DNA from: Bacteroidota bacterium
Lineage (GTDB): Bacteria > Bacteroidota > Bacteroidia > 2-12-FULL-35-15
DNA: 43,927 bases
Reading direction: 5' to 3'
Assembly (NCBI GenBank): GCA_023251805.1
Contig: JAHEYB010000016.1
Location: 1 to 43,927 of the forward strand
Below the pieces are notes generated by a model, which was given only the letters and a program-made list of their open reading frames with translations, was not told the origin of the DNA and did no database searches. Below are positions 32,777 to 41,674 of the stretch, piece after piece (the stretch's first letter is position 1; every line of letters begins with the position of its first letter). Both the position numbers and the translations under genes were made by a program.

Positions 32777-34129
32777 CTATTCAATCGAATCAATAATTTG
32801 CATTGCAATATTTTCAGCTTGAACGCGTATTTCGGGAACAGCTGTCGTTTCCCATAAAACACCTCTGAGTAAGCTGCCTATTGCAAAAATATCGGATGAA
32901 ATGTGTTCATCTTTTTCTAAAACATTGCCATTGAGTGTTGTTTTTATCCCCATTTTTAAGTCATCAGCAAGAATCATTTTTTTTGATAACAACCGTTGTA
33001 CTAATTCATCGGTTAATTCTGCATAATTGTTTTGCGGTCCGGTGCAATTAATAACTCTGGAAACAACTAGTTCTCGAATAGCTGAATTTTTTCTTAGGTT
33101 AATCGCAATTGAAACATTCCCGTTTTTTTCTTGCATATCGATTATTCTTCCACCAATTATTTCTAATTGCTCTTTTTTCTTTAAAATAGTTATTTCATTG
33201 TAAGTTGTTAGTGGCAAACGATGACGGGCAATTCCCCAAATGTGACGTATGTGGGAAATAAACTGTTGTTTTTCTTTTTTAGATAGGGCAATCCATATTT
33301 GTTGTGAATGTGGCCGCAAAGAATCAATCACTCCCTGCCAAGAACTGTTTTTTGTTTCGGCAAATTTTAGATGTCTACGTACAATTTGGAATATTTCCAA
33401 CAAACTTTTTCCTTTAAGCTCATGGTAAAAATTGGGATAAGTAATTTGTTTGGAATGTGCAGCCGAAGTATATCCTCTTGGAGAAACAACAAAGATTTTG
33501 CCTTTTAAGCCATTTTTTTTGAGACTGAGCACCGAATCAATCATTGTTAGACCGGTACCGATTATTAAAACATCTTTATTTAAGTCGAGATTTTTCAAAT
33601 AGCCGGTATGCCAAGGATTTTGAAAATAGCTTGAGCTCAAATGGAAGGAAGTGCTTTTTGATTTAGGGTTGGCCGGCAAAAAGTTTCCCAATGCTAAAAC
33701 TATTTTATCAGCCCGAATGGAATTTGAATTACTCAATAAAACACGATAGGCTGATTCTTGCTTTGTGATATCAATTGCTTTAGCATGAATAAATTCTAGT
33801 AGTTTATTTTTTTTATGATAATCTACTAATTCGGTGATGTATTTTCCATAAATGTAGCGAGGGAAAAATTGAGCCTCGATATTTTCAGAGGAATATCCAT
33901 TGTTTTTAAGCCAATCGATAAAATGAGAGGGGTTTTTTTGAAAAGCGCTCATTTTTCCTGCAGGAACATTCAATAAATGAGCTTCATCCGTTGTACTGTA
34001 TGCACTTCCAAGCCCGATGGATTGCTCGGAATGAATTACTTTAACGTGTATATTTTTGCTTTTTTCCAGTAGTTGAATGGCAGTTAGCATTCCGCTCCAG
34101 CCTCCACCAATAATAGCAATTGTTTTCAT
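32777..34129 (-). CDS. FAD/NAD(P)-binding oxidoreductase-like protein
   Basis: A 450-aa protein of the FAD-NAD(P)-binding family (YdhS-like). Seen: N-terminal dinucleotide-binding IAIIGGGWSGMLTAIQLLE, the family motif HLLNVPAGKMSAF with FIDWLKNNGY, a second Rossmann motif DVLIIGTGLTMIDSVLSL (about 190-207), and a C-terminal INCTGPQNNYAEL...DIFAIGSLLRGVLWETTAVPEIR. I chose the ATG at 34129; the longer frame starts with TTG two codons earlier. The substrate is unknown. It lies just upstream of ispH on the same strand. Confidence 0.85.
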   Translation of the reverse strand: MKTIAIIGGGWSGMLTAIQLLEKSKNIHVKVIHSEQSIGLGSAYSTTDEAHLLNVPAGKMSAFQKNPSHFIDWLKNNGYSSENIEAQFFPRYIYGKYITELVDYHKKNKLLEFIHAKAIDITKQESAYRVLLSNSNSIRADKIVLALGNFLPANPKSKSTSFHLSSSYFQNPWHTGYLKNLDLNKDVLIIGTGLTMIDSVLSLKKNGLKGKIFVVSPRGYTSAAHSKQITYPNFYHELKGKSLLEIFQIVRRHLKFAETKNSSWQGVIDSLRPHSQQIWIALSKKEKQQFISHIRHIWGIARHRLPLTTYNEITILKKKEQLEIIGGRIIDMQEKNGNVSIAINLRKNSAIRELVVSRVINCTGPQNNYAELTDELVQRLLSKKMILADDLKMGIKTTLNGNVLEKDEHISSDIFAIGSLLRGVLWETTAVPEIRVQAENIAMQIIDSIE

Positions 34130-34242
34130 TTTCAATAAAATTAGGAAATAGTTTGTGATTTTATAGGATTTCTAGGTCTTTTATCAACAATTAGTTGTGA
34201 ATGTAATATTGATTAAAATCCCCTATTTTTCAGATAACTAAG

Positions 34243-34250
34243 TATTTTTG
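34243..34250 (+). promoter_or_regulatory. TAnnTTTG box 5 nt before the surE start codon
   Basis: TATTTTTG is followed by TAATA and ATG, the same 5-nt spacing as at porQ. An exact -7 match this close to the ATG predicts a leaderless surE-lpxB transcript. Confidence 0.55.
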
Positions 34251-34255
34251 TAATA

Positions 34256-35029
34256 ATGAAAACAAAACGTCCTTTAATACTTGTTACCAACGATGATGGT
34301 ATAACTGCACCAGGAATTGCTTCGTTAATTGAAGTGGTAAAAACTTTGGGCGATGTGGTGGTGGTTGCTCCTGATAAACCGCAGTCGGGTATGGGACATG
34401 CAATTACAATAAACGCAACACTTCGCATTCAAAAAGTAAGTATTTATGGTGTGAAAGAGGAATACAGTTGTACGGGAACTCCTGTAGATTGTGTAAAAAT
34501 TGCTATAAACAAAATTTTGAAACGCAAACCCGATTTGGTTGTGTCTGGAATCAATCATGGCTCTAACATGTCTATTAATGTTATTTATTCGGGAACCATG
34601 TCGGCAGCAGTTGAAGGTGCTATTGAAAGCGTTCCTTCTATTGGTTTTTCATTGTTAAACGATTCGATTGATGCAGATTTTTCTGCTTCAAAAAAAATTG
34701 TAAAAACCATCGCTTCACAAGTTTTAAAAAATGGTTTGCCAAAAGGCGTTTGTTTGAATGTAAATATTCCGAAAATAAAATTTGAATTAATAAAAGGAAT
34801 AAAAGTTTGTCGACAAGCACGTGCAAACTGGATTGAAGAGTTGGATGAGCGTAAAGACCCAAGCGGCAAGACTTATTTTTGGTTGACAGGCAGATTTGAT
34901 AATTACGATAAAGGAAAAAAAGATACAGATGTTTGGGCATTAGAAAATCAATATGTTTCGGTGGTGCCAACTCAATTTGATATGACTTCTCACAATTCGA
35001 TAAAGGTTATCGAAAAATGGAAACTTTAA
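34256..35029 (+). CDS. surE: 5'/3'-nucleotidase SurE
   Basis: A 257-aa metal-dependent nucleoside 5'/3'-monophosphatase (survival protein E). Seen: metal ligands D13 and D14 in VTNDDGITAPGI, the Ser of DKPQSGMGHAIT, the Asn of SGINHGSN, and the YSGTMSAAVEGA segment that follows, all in the right order. The length is normal. It is the first gene of a probable operon with a small membrane protein and lpxB (gaps of 10 and 0 bp), as often seen in Bacteroidota. Confidence 0.96.
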   Translation: MKTKRPLILVTNDDGITAPGIASLIEVVKTLGDVVVVAPDKPQSGMGHAITINATLRIQKVSIYGVKEEYSCTGTPVDCVKIAINKILKRKPDLVVSGINHGSNMSINVIYSGTMSAAVEGAIESVPSIGFSLLNDSIDADFSASKKIVKTIASQVLKNGLPKGVCLNVNIPKIKFELIKGIKVCRQARANWIEELDERKDPSGKTYFWLTGRFDNYDKGKKDTDVWALENQYVSVVPTQFDMTSHNSIKVIEKWKL

Positions 35030-35039
35030 TTTTTTAACG

Positions 35040-35315
35040 ATGAAAAATTTTAATTGGGATAGAACATGGGTAGGATTGGTACTTGGAATTCTAACTCCTG
35101 TGGTGATTTACACCATCTACTATTATTTCGTTTATAATTCGGGATTAAAAAAAATGAATGTGAGTTTGTGTATCGCTACCGACTTAATTCCATTTTATTT
35201 GTACCAACGAAAAGAAAAATACAATGGGCTAAAAGGAGTTTTAATAGCAACATTTGCTTGGGCGGCTGTTATTTTTTCTTTGGTATTTTTTACAAATTAT
35301 TTACGCATAGGATAA
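35040..35315 (+). CDS. Small membrane protein between surE and lpxB
   Basis: A 91-aa protein with three predicted membrane helices (about 10-30, 40-55 and 65-85) and a short polar N-terminus (MKNFNWDRTW). I do not recognise a named family. Its stop codon ends on the base before the lpxB ATG, indicating translational coupling, so a link to lipid A synthesis or to the membrane association of LpxB is plausible but not shown. Confidence 0.75.
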   Translation: MKNFNWDRTWVGLVLGILTPVVIYTIYYYFVYNSGLKKMNVSLCIATDLIPFYLYQRKEKYNGLKGVLIATFAWAAVIFSLVFFTNYLRIG

Positions 35316-36416
35316 ATGAACTATTATATCATTGCAGGAGAAGCTTCTGGAGATTTGCATGCATCCAATTTGATGAAATCATTAAAGATGTTGGATGGAA
35401 GTGCTACTTTTCGTTGTTGGGGTGGTGATTTAATGGAAAAACAAGGAGCTAAATTGGTAAAGCACTACCGCGATTTAGCATTTATGGGATTTACAGAAGT
35501 GTTGATGAACATTCGAACGATTTTCAAAAACATCGATTTCTGTAAGAAAGACATCCTGGAAAACAGACCGGATGTTTTGATTTTGGTTGATTACCCTGGT
35601 TTTAACATGCGTATTGCAGATTTTGCAAAACAAAACGGAATTAAAGTTTTTTATTATATCTCTCCGCAAATCTGGGCTTGGAAACAATCTCGCGTTCACA
35701 AAATAAAAAAGATTGTCGATAAAATGTTTGTGATTCTTCCCTTTGAAAAAGAGTTTTACAAACGTTTTGATTATGAAGTTGATTTTGTTGGTCATCCTTT
35801 GCTGGATGCTGTAGATAATTATGCAAAAGAATCAAATGAATTAGGAATTACTTTTTCTAAGCCAATTATTGCTGTATTACCCGGAAGCAGAAAGCAAGAA
35901 ATTTCTACTCTTTTGCCCCTGATGTTATCCATGCGAAAATATTATCCAAATCATCAATTTGTTGTGGCGGGTGCCCCCTCACAATCTTCCGAGTATTACA
36001 AAACATTTTTTCCGGACGATGACGTGAAAATTGTGTTTGGAAAAACCTACCCTTTGCTCCAAAAGTCAGAAGCTGCTTTGGTTGCATCCGGAACAGCAAC
36101 ATTGGAAACAGCATTGTTTGGCGTACCCGAAGTGGTTTGTTATATCGCTGGAAAGATTTCCTATGTCATTGCAAAGCAATTGATAAAAGTGAAATACATT
36201 TCTTTGGTAAACCTAATTATGGATAAAGAAATTGTAAGAGAATTAATTCAAGATGATTTGAACGAAGCAAATTTAAAAATGGAATTGGATAAGTTGCTGA
36301 CTGCTGCAACACGAGCAAAACTTTTATCGGATTATACCGAATTGAAAACAAAATTAGGTGGTTCAGGCGCTTCTCAAAAAACCGCTGAGTTGATGATTAA
36401 ATACTTGAGCGAATGA
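35316..36416 (+). CDS. lpxB: Lipid-A-disaccharide synthase LpxB
   Basis: A 366-aa peripheral membrane glycosyltransferase (family 19) that joins lipid X and UDP-diacylglucosamine in lipid A synthesis. Seen: N-terminal IIAGEASGDLHASNLM, ALMGFTEVL-like (AFMGFTEVLMNI), DYPGFNMRIADFAKQ, YYISPQIWAWKQSRV, VGHPLLDAV, VLPGSRKQEI and the C-terminal ASGTATLETALFGVP. All are LpxB hallmarks. The length is normal. It is directly coupled to the small membrane gene upstream. Confidence 0.97.
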   Translation: MNYYIIAGEASGDLHASNLMKSLKMLDGSATFRCWGGDLMEKQGAKLVKHYRDLAFMGFTEVLMNIRTIFKNIDFCKKDILENRPDVLILVDYPGFNMRIADFAKQNGIKVFYYISPQIWAWKQSRVHKIKKIVDKMFVILPFEKEFYKRFDYEVDFVGHPLLDAVDNYAKESNELGITFSKPIIAVLPGSRKQEISTLLPLMLSMRKYYPNHQFVVAGAPSQSSEYYKTFFPDDDVKIVFGKTYPLLQKSEAALVASGTATLETALFGVPEVVCYIAGKISYVIAKQLIKVKYISLVNLIMDKEIVRELIQDDLNEANLKMELDKLLTAATRAKLLSDYTELKTKLGGSGASQKTAELMIKYLSE

Positions 36417-36497
36417 CAAAAGGTAGCAAAAAGCAAAACAGTTTTACTTTTATCTGCACATCTACAAATCTGCACAGTTGCACATCAGTTAAAGTAT

Positions 36498-37664
36498 ATG
36501 CGTAAACTATTTATATCAATCCTATTTATCGCTACAATAGCGTACTCATCAGCATCTTCGATAAGTGTTAGAATCCTTACCACAAAGGTGATACAGTCGT
36601 TTATTTTTTCACCCATCACAGGAACGTATGATGTGTATGGTGATGGTGTTTTATTGCTCAATAGCGATACTCCGGGGATTTTTCAATTAAACATTGATGG
36701 AGATTCAATTGTTTTAAAAACATTTGAAAAAACAATTGGCAAGTACGCTTCTCTTAAAATGCTGTCCAAACAAACGGATGGTGCTTTTAAAATAAAATCA
36801 GTTGTACCGGAAGGAAAAGTAAGGACCTATGAAGATGATGTTATAATTACTTTAACTTCAGATAAAAAACAATTTTTACTGATTAATAAAGTAGATATTG
36901 AAAAGTATATTGCTGGTGTGGTGGAATCAGAATCGGGAACTCATACTAGTTTAGAATATTATAAATTACAATCCATTTTATGTCGCACTTATTTATTGGC
37001 ACATATTTCACGACATATTTTAGAAGGATTTCAAGTATGTGACGATGTTCATTGTCAGGCGTACTTGAGCAGAACAACGGATGCCGACATAAAAAAAGGG
37101 GTTTGGGATACGAAAGGATTGGTGGTAGTGGATAACGATTTGAATTTAATTACGGCTGCTTTCCATTCAAATTGTGGCGGTCAAACAGTTGCCTCGCAGG
37201 ATGTATGGGCAATGTCAACTACTTATCTAAAATCTGTGAAAGATACTTTTTGCCTAAAACAAACACATGCAAATTGGAAACGGACCATTCCTTTGGAAGA
37301 TTGGAAAGCATATTTACAATTGAAACACAAATATCCGATTGATGATAGCTTAAAATTAAACGATGCCACTTCATTTGCACAGCCAAATGGCAGAGCGATT
37401 TTTTTCACGGATAACGATTTAAAAATACCTTTAAAAATTATTCGTGCTGATTTTCAGTTAAAATCTACTTACTTCTCCGTAGAGCAAAAGGGAGAATCCA
37501 TTATTTTTAATGGAAGGGGTTATGGACATGGTGTCGGGCTTTGCCAGGAAGGGGCTATGCGCATGGCAATTTTAAATTATTCTTATAAAGACATTCTGAA
37601 CTTTTATTACAGAGATGTGCATCTGGTGGATCTTTCTGCATTGAATTATTTTAGGCAGGAGTGA
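36498..37664 (+). CDS. SpoIID/LytB domain protein
   Basis: A 388-aa exported protein of the SpoIID/LytB family, whose founding member is a lytic transglycosylase acting on glycan strands that lack stem peptides. Seen: signal peptide (1-20), the central YIAGVVESESGTHTSLEYYK (the expected catalytic Glu lies in VESES, near residue 142), RTYLLAH, DVHCQAYLS, AAFHSNCGGQTVASQDVW, and the C-terminal GRGYGHGVGLCQEGAMRMA. In Bacteroidota this family is widespread outside sporulators. It lies 82 bp after lpxB and is probably transcribed separately or by read-through. Its predicted substrate, denuded glycan, is also the predicted ligand of the SPOR domains encoded at 18493-24252. Confidence 0.92.
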   Translation: MRKLFISILFIATIAYSSASSISVRILTTKVIQSFIFSPITGTYDVYGDGVLLLNSDTPGIFQLNIDGDSIVLKTFEKTIGKYASLKMLSKQTDGAFKIKSVVPEGKVRTYEDDVIITLTSDKKQFLLINKVDIEKYIAGVVESESGTHTSLEYYKLQSILCRTYLLAHISRHILEGFQVCDDVHCQAYLSRTTDADIKKGVWDTKGLVVVDNDLNLITAAFHSNCGGQTVASQDVWAMSTTYLKSVKDTFCLKQTHANWKRTIPLEDWKAYLQLKHKYPIDDSLKLNDATSFAQPNGRAIFFTDNDLKIPLKIIRADFQLKSTYFSVEQKGESIIFNGRGYGHGVGLCQEGAMRMAILNYSYKDILNFYYRDVHLVDLSALNYFRQE

Positions 37665-37684
37665 CCTTAAGTATGCTATTAACT

Positions 37685-37790
37685 ACACTTCGACTTTAGT
37701 TTATACTGAGCAGAGTCGAAGTACTTAGTGTGACGTGCTTTCAAGTTTATCTGGAATATTTTCGTGCCGTCATGCTGAGCGTAGTCGAAG
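37685..37790. repeat. Dispersed CTGAGCG/TCGAAG elements in the gap before the DUF2279 gene
   Basis: The 165-bp gap contains copies in both orientations: an inverted pair at about 37685-37734 (ACACTTCGACT... with ...AGAGTCGAAGTACTTAGTGTG) and a direct copy at 37768-37790 (GTCATGCTGAGCGTAGTCGA...). A TATCTTTA box follows at 37819-37826. Confidence 0.82.
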
Positions 37791-37829
37791 CATACATATT
37801 TATAAGACAAAACTTTCTTATCTTTATCT

Positions 37830-38801
37830 GTGCTTTCTAAGCGAAAATACTTCCTTCTTATTATGTTATGTGCTGTGTCTTTTTTCTTAAAGGCACAAAC
37901 GGATAGCACTGGTATGCGTGGTTACCGCATGTCGAACGATGGGATATGGTGTTCTACTAATCGCAATGGTGGAGGTTTTTCAACAAAACGATTTGCTTTA
38001 GTTGCAGGAACAGAAGGTGCTTTGTATGCAGGTTCAATGATTGGATTAAATCAATTGTGGTACAAAGATTATCCTCGCTCATCTTTTCATACGTTTAACG
38101 ACAATGAAGAGTGGATGCAAATGGATAAAGTAGGCCATCTCACTACCTCTTATTATGTTGGCAAAGTTGGAATAGGATTGTATCGCTGGAGTGGAGTGAA
38201 GCGAGCAAAAGCAATTTGGTTTGGTGGAATGTTGGGGTCTGTTTATCAAAGCACCATTGAAATATTAGATGGTTATTCTTCTGAATGGGGTTTTTCTTAT
38301 GGTGATTTTGCTGCAAATACTGCGGGTTCTCTGCTCTGTATCGGGCAAGAATTGATTTGGGACGAACAGCGAATTGTTTTAAAATATTCTTTTCAGCAAA
38401 GTGAATTTGCAAAATTTCGTCCAAATCTACTAGGAAAAAATTTACAAGAAAATATGCTGAAAGATTATAACGGCCAAACATATTGGCTTTCTGTAAATCC
38501 TGCTTCCTTTATGTCAGATGACACAAAATTTCCAAAATGGCTAAACATTGCGGTTGGTTACGGAGCGGATGGAATGACTGGAGGAAATTTTAATCCACCC
38601 TACATTGATGCAGATGGTTTTCAAATTTATCATGAACGCTACCGGCAATATTATTTGTCGTTTGATGTAGATCTTACAAGAATAAAAACTAAATCTAGAT
38701 TCTTGAATACGGTTTTCTATTCAATTGGATTTATAAAAATTCCAGCTCCTGCACTTGAGTTTTCTGAAAAGGGAATAAAAGGAAATTTGTTGGGTTTTTG
38801 A
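37830..38801 (+). CDS. DUF2279 family exported protein
   Basis: A 323-aa protein of a Bacteroidota envelope family of unknown function. Seen: signal peptide (1-22, ending FLKAQ), then ALVAGTEGALYAGSMIGLNQLWY, EWMQMDKVGHLTTSYYVGKVG, the GGMLGSVYQSTIEILDGYSSEWGFSYGDFAANTAGS stretch conserved in the family, and a beta-rich C-terminus. The start is GTG at 37830; the next ATG (37863) would cut away the basic part of the signal peptide. A TATCTTTA box (7 of 8 to the -7 consensus) ends 3 nt before the GTG. Confidence 0.87.
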   Translation: MLSKRKYFLLIMLCAVSFFLKAQTDSTGMRGYRMSNDGIWCSTNRNGGGFSTKRFALVAGTEGALYAGSMIGLNQLWYKDYPRSSFHTFNDNEEWMQMDKVGHLTTSYYVGKVGIGLYRWSGVKRAKAIWFGGMLGSVYQSTIEILDGYSSEWGFSYGDFAANTAGSLLCIGQELIWDEQRIVLKYSFQQSEFAKFRPNLLGKNLQENMLKDYNGQTYWLSVNPASFMSDDTKFPKWLNIAVGYGADGMTGGNFNPPYIDADGFQIYHERYRQYYLSFDVDLTRIKTKSRFLNTVFYSIGFIKIPAPALEFSEKGIKGNLLGF

Positions 38802-38805
38802 AGCT

Positions 38806-40038
38806 TTATTTCACTTTCGCCAATTTACTTACTCTATAAAGCATAAAAATGCAAATCACAGCAAAGCCCAAAACAACATAACCAAGCGTGCTATAATGCT
38901 CCAGGGGACTCAATTTTGTTTTTTGTACAACAATCATTCCGCCAATAATAGATGCGATTCCACCAGCTAATTGTTGAAGTGATGAGTTGAGACTCATGAA
39001 TGCTCCACGATCATGCATCTGTGGCAAAGCACTTACTAATGCCATAGATGGAACCATTCGGCCCATTATACCAATCATCAACGCTACATTCACAATCATA
39101 ACCACCCATAAAGGAGTAGGACCCATATTGGTATAAATCACTACAACAATAATCATCCAGATAGAAGCGAATGTAAAAATTTTCATTTTACTTACACTAT
39201 CACTTAGTTTTCCAATAATTGGCATAATAAATAAAGTTGCCACTCCAGCAACCATAAATAATATTGGAAGTTGTTCGTTTGTAATTTTTAAATTGTTAAT
39301 TGCAAAAGCACTTCCCCATGGCATCATCATAAATCCCCCTAAAGAAAGTAAAGCAGTGGTTAAAAACCCAATTCTGTAATTACGATTTTTGATCGTGTTC
39401 CAAAGATGCATGAATGCATTGTTTTCTATCTTATCATTCAGATGTTCTGTAATAGGTTTCATTTTTACAAAAAGTGTGGCAAGCACCAAAGTTGCCATTC
39501 CTACAATCATAAAAAACGGAGTTTCCCATCCCCAATGGTTGGAAAGGTATAAACTGATTGGAATTCCAAGTACTTGACTTGCGCCAAAGCCCATTTGCAT
39601 AAATCCCATTACTCGCCCACGTTGATTGATTGGAAAAAAATCTGCAACAATTGCCATAGAAATAGAACCAATTACTCCGCCAAACAAACCGGTGATAATG
39701 CGAGCGGCCAATAACATTGGATAATTAGTTGCTAATCCGCAGAACAATGTTCCAAGTATAAAACCAATGTAAAAGAACAAGAGTAATTTTTTTCTATCAA
39801 ATTTATCTGCAAATCCAGCTGTTAAGATTCCTGAACAAAATGCACTAATCGCATATATTCCAACCGACAATCCAAACTGTTTTGTTGTAAGATTCATTGA
39901 TTTCATTAGTATGTCACCCAGTGGCGACATAACCATAAAATCAAGTACAACTGTAAATTGAGTAAGTGCTAATATGGTTATTATAAATATTTGATAGGAT
40001 TCAAATTTTGGTGGTGCTGCTTTTACTTCTGTGTTCAT
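38806..40038 (-). CDS. MFS transporter (arabinose-efflux/AraJ-like)
   Basis: A 410-aa inner-membrane protein of the major facilitator superfamily with twelve predicted helices. Seen: helix 1 ending VLDFMVMSPLGDILM, the loop 2-3 motif GFADKFDRKKLL (canonical GxxxDRxGRR type), helix 4 ARIITGLFGGVIGSISMAIVADFFP with NQRGRVMGF, and GKLSDSVSKMK between helices 8 and 9. The pattern fits drug or sugar efflux proteins; the substrate is not predictable. I chose the ATG at 40038 (MNTEVKAAPP); the frame extends upstream to 40074 without a convincing start. Divergent from the metallophosphoesterase gene. Confidence 0.88.
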   Translation of the reverse strand: MNTEVKAAPPKFESYQIFIITILALTQFTVVLDFMVMSPLGDILMKSMNLTTKQFGLSVGIYAISAFCSGILTAGFADKFDRKKLLLFFYIGFILGTLFCGLATNYPMLLAARIITGLFGGVIGSISMAIVADFFPINQRGRVMGFMQMGFGASQVLGIPISLYLSNHWGWETPFFMIVGMATLVLATLFVKMKPITEHLNDKIENNAFMHLWNTIKNRNYRIGFLTTALLSLGGFMMMPWGSAFAINNLKITNEQLPILFMVAGVATLFIMPIIGKLSDSVSKMKIFTFASIWMIIVVVIYTNMGPTPLWVVMIVNVALMIGIMGRMVPSMALVSALPQMHDRGAFMSLNSSLQQLAGGIASIIGGMIVVQKTKLSPLEHYSTLGYVVLGFAVICIFMLYRVSKLAKVK

Positions 40039-40093
40039 TATTATTTTTCTTTTTAAAGTATTATCTGTTCTCAATCGTCTGTTTAACTGAATG

Positions 40094-40101
40094 CAAATAT
40101 A
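40094..40101 (-). promoter_or_regulatory. TAnnTTTG box of the MFS gene
   Basis: Minus-strand TATATTTG (40101-40094), an exact -7 match, predicts transcription from about 40088 and a leader near 50 nt to the ATG at 40038. No -33 TTTG at standard distance is seen. Confidence 0.5.
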
Positions 40102-40122
40102 TGTTAATTTTCAATAGGAAAC

Positions 40123-40153
40123 TTTGAAATCAAAAAATGTTTCCATAGTTTTG
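40123..40153 (+). promoter_or_regulatory. Bacteroidota promoter (TTTG, 19 bp, TAGTTTTG) of the metallophosphoesterase gene
   Basis: TTTG at 40123-40126 and TAGTTTTG at 40146-40153 are spaced by 19 bp, the same spacing as the promoter at 9421-9451. The predicted start of transcription lies near 40159, about 15 nt before the ATG at 40174. Confidence 0.68.
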
Positions 40154-40173
40154 TCCCATAATTTTAAAATAGA

Positions 40174-41442
40174 ATGGCTGTTAGCTTAAGGATTATCATT
40201 ATTGGTGTGGTATTATTACTATTAGACGTATATTTTTATCAATCTGTACGAACCTTGTTTGCCAATAGCACTACGTTTAGAAAGAATCTAGTTTTTAATA
40301 TCTATTGGGGTTTTACATTAATTAGTCTTTTAGTTTTTTTAGTTCCTGCTGTTTTTAGCTTTAGTGACCTGCCAAAAGTAGTGAGAGTATATGTTTTCGC
40401 GTTTTTTATTATGGTCATCATTTCAAAATTGATTGGTACTACATTCGTTTTGTTGGATGATGTAATCCGTTTTTTTAGATGGATAGCAAGTTATATACTG
40501 AAACCAGAAGAAGTTGTTTCTAATGAAGTAGCCATAAATCCACATGTTATTTCCAGATTAAAGTTTTTGAATTATGTAGCCGTTGGAATGGCTGCTTTGC
40601 CTTTTGCAAGTTTCATATACGGAATGGTAAAAGGAGCATTTGATTATAAAGTGCATAAAGTAAAAGTCATCTTACCTAATCTTCCTTCTGAATTCAATGG
40701 GTTAAAAATTGTTCAGATATCTGATATACATTCAGGAAGTTTTGTGTCCACTTCTCCTCTTGAAGCTGCTATTAAAATAGTAATGGAGCAAAATGCAGAT
40801 GTCATCTTTTTTACAGGCGATTTAGTAAACAATGAAACACCGGAAGTATTGCCATATATTGATGTCTTGAAAAAAATTCAAGCTCCAATGGGCGTATACA
40901 GCACTCTTGGTAATCATGATTATGGCGATTACATTACGTGGGAAAGTCAAGCAGCTAAAAGTAAAAATTTACAAGATTTAAAAGATACGCATGGGGTTTT
41001 GGGTTGGAGATTATTAATGAATGAGCATGTTGCTTTGAAAAAAGGAGATGCTGAAATTGCGCTATTAGGAATTGAAAATTGGGGTGGAAATTTAAACTTT
41101 CCAAAGTATGGTGATATGAAAAAAGCACACGATGGAACAGAAAAATATCCCGTGAAACTTTTATTATCACATGATCCATCGCATTGGAACTTAGAAGTGT
41201 CAGAATTGTATAAAGATGTAGATGTTACATTTAGTGGACATACACATGGTTTTCAATTTGGAATCGAAATCCCAGGATTGATTAAATGGAGTCCATCTCA
41301 ATTTGTTTATAAACAATGGGCAGGTTTGTATTCAAAAGGAAAACAACATTTATATGTGAATCGTGGATTGGGCTTCCTAGGTTATCCAGGTAGAGTAGGT
41401 ATCTTGCCTGAAATTACTGTGATGGAACTTTATAATTCTTGA
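40174..41442 (+). CDS. Membrane-anchored metallophosphoesterase
   Basis: A 422-aa protein with four N-terminal membrane helices (about 4-22, 41-63, 70-95 and 131-152) and a calcineurin-like phosphoesterase domain. Two-metal-site residues seen: D184 and H186 (ISDIHSG), D216 (FTGDLVNNE), N247, H248 and D249 (LGNHD), H333 (SHDPSHW), and H356 and H358 (SGHTHG). The layout matches the YaeI/TMEM86-like group of membrane phosphodiesterases, some of which act on UDP-diacylglucosamine or other lipid diphosphates; the substrate here is unknown. It has its own promoter. The downstream gap contains dispersed repeats. Confidence 0.92.
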   Translation: MAVSLRIIIIGVVLLLLDVYFYQSVRTLFANSTTFRKNLVFNIYWGFTLISLLVFLVPAVFSFSDLPKVVRVYVFAFFIMVIISKLIGTTFVLLDDVIRFFRWIASYILKPEEVVSNEVAINPHVISRLKFLNYVAVGMAALPFASFIYGMVKGAFDYKVHKVKVILPNLPSEFNGLKIVQISDIHSGSFVSTSPLEAAIKIVMEQNADVIFFTGDLVNNETPEVLPYIDVLKKIQAPMGVYSTLGNHDYGDYITWESQAAKSKNLQDLKDTHGVLGWRLLMNEHVALKKGDAEIALLGIENWGGNLNFPKYGDMKKAHDGTEKYPVKLLLSHDPSHWNLEVSELYKDVDVTFSGHTHGFQFGIEIPGLIKWSPSQFVYKQWAGLYSKGKQHLYVNRGLGFLGYPGRVGILPEITVMELYNS

Positions 41443-41463
41443 TTTATAATTATTAACTCTGTC

Positions 41464-41591
41464 GTCACCCTGAGCGGAGTCGAAGGGTAGAAACTTCGTG
41501 AGACAAATGTTGTTTTATTCTATTCAAATGATTGCTGCGAAGTGTAATTAGATTTTTGCATCATCCGCCCTTCGACTTCGCTCAGGGTGAC
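41464..41591. repeat. Inverted pair of dispersed GTCACCCTGAGCG elements
   Basis: A 24-bp copy at 41464-41487 and an inverted 24-bp copy at 41568-41591 match with one mismatch, with 80 bp of AT-rich sequence between them. The pair fills most of the 232-bp gap after the phosphoesterase gene and could fold as a long hairpin. The last part of the gap (41633-41668) is an AATTTTCA-type direct repeat. Confidence 0.88.
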
Positions 41592-41632
41592 ATCCGACAA
41601 CTTGATCTTATATAGTTTATAATTGCTAACTT

Positions 41633-41668
41633 TAATTTTCAAATTTTCAAATTTTTCAATTTTCACAT
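41633..41668 (+). repeat. Short AT-rich direct repeats (AATTTTCA)
   Basis: Four imperfect 8-9 bp units (AATTTTCA, AATTTTCAA, ATTTTTCA, ATTTTCA) lie directly before the DNA alkylation repair gene (start 41675). They could serve as an AT-rich upstream region or be a slippage product. Confidence 0.7.
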
Positions 41669-41674
41669 TGTACT

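Noticed and set aside
38806..40074. MFS, EamA and phosphoesterase genes as parts of a defence or resistance island
   Set aside because: They are ordinary housekeeping-type families, separately promoted, with no nuclease, toxin or phage-related neighbour.
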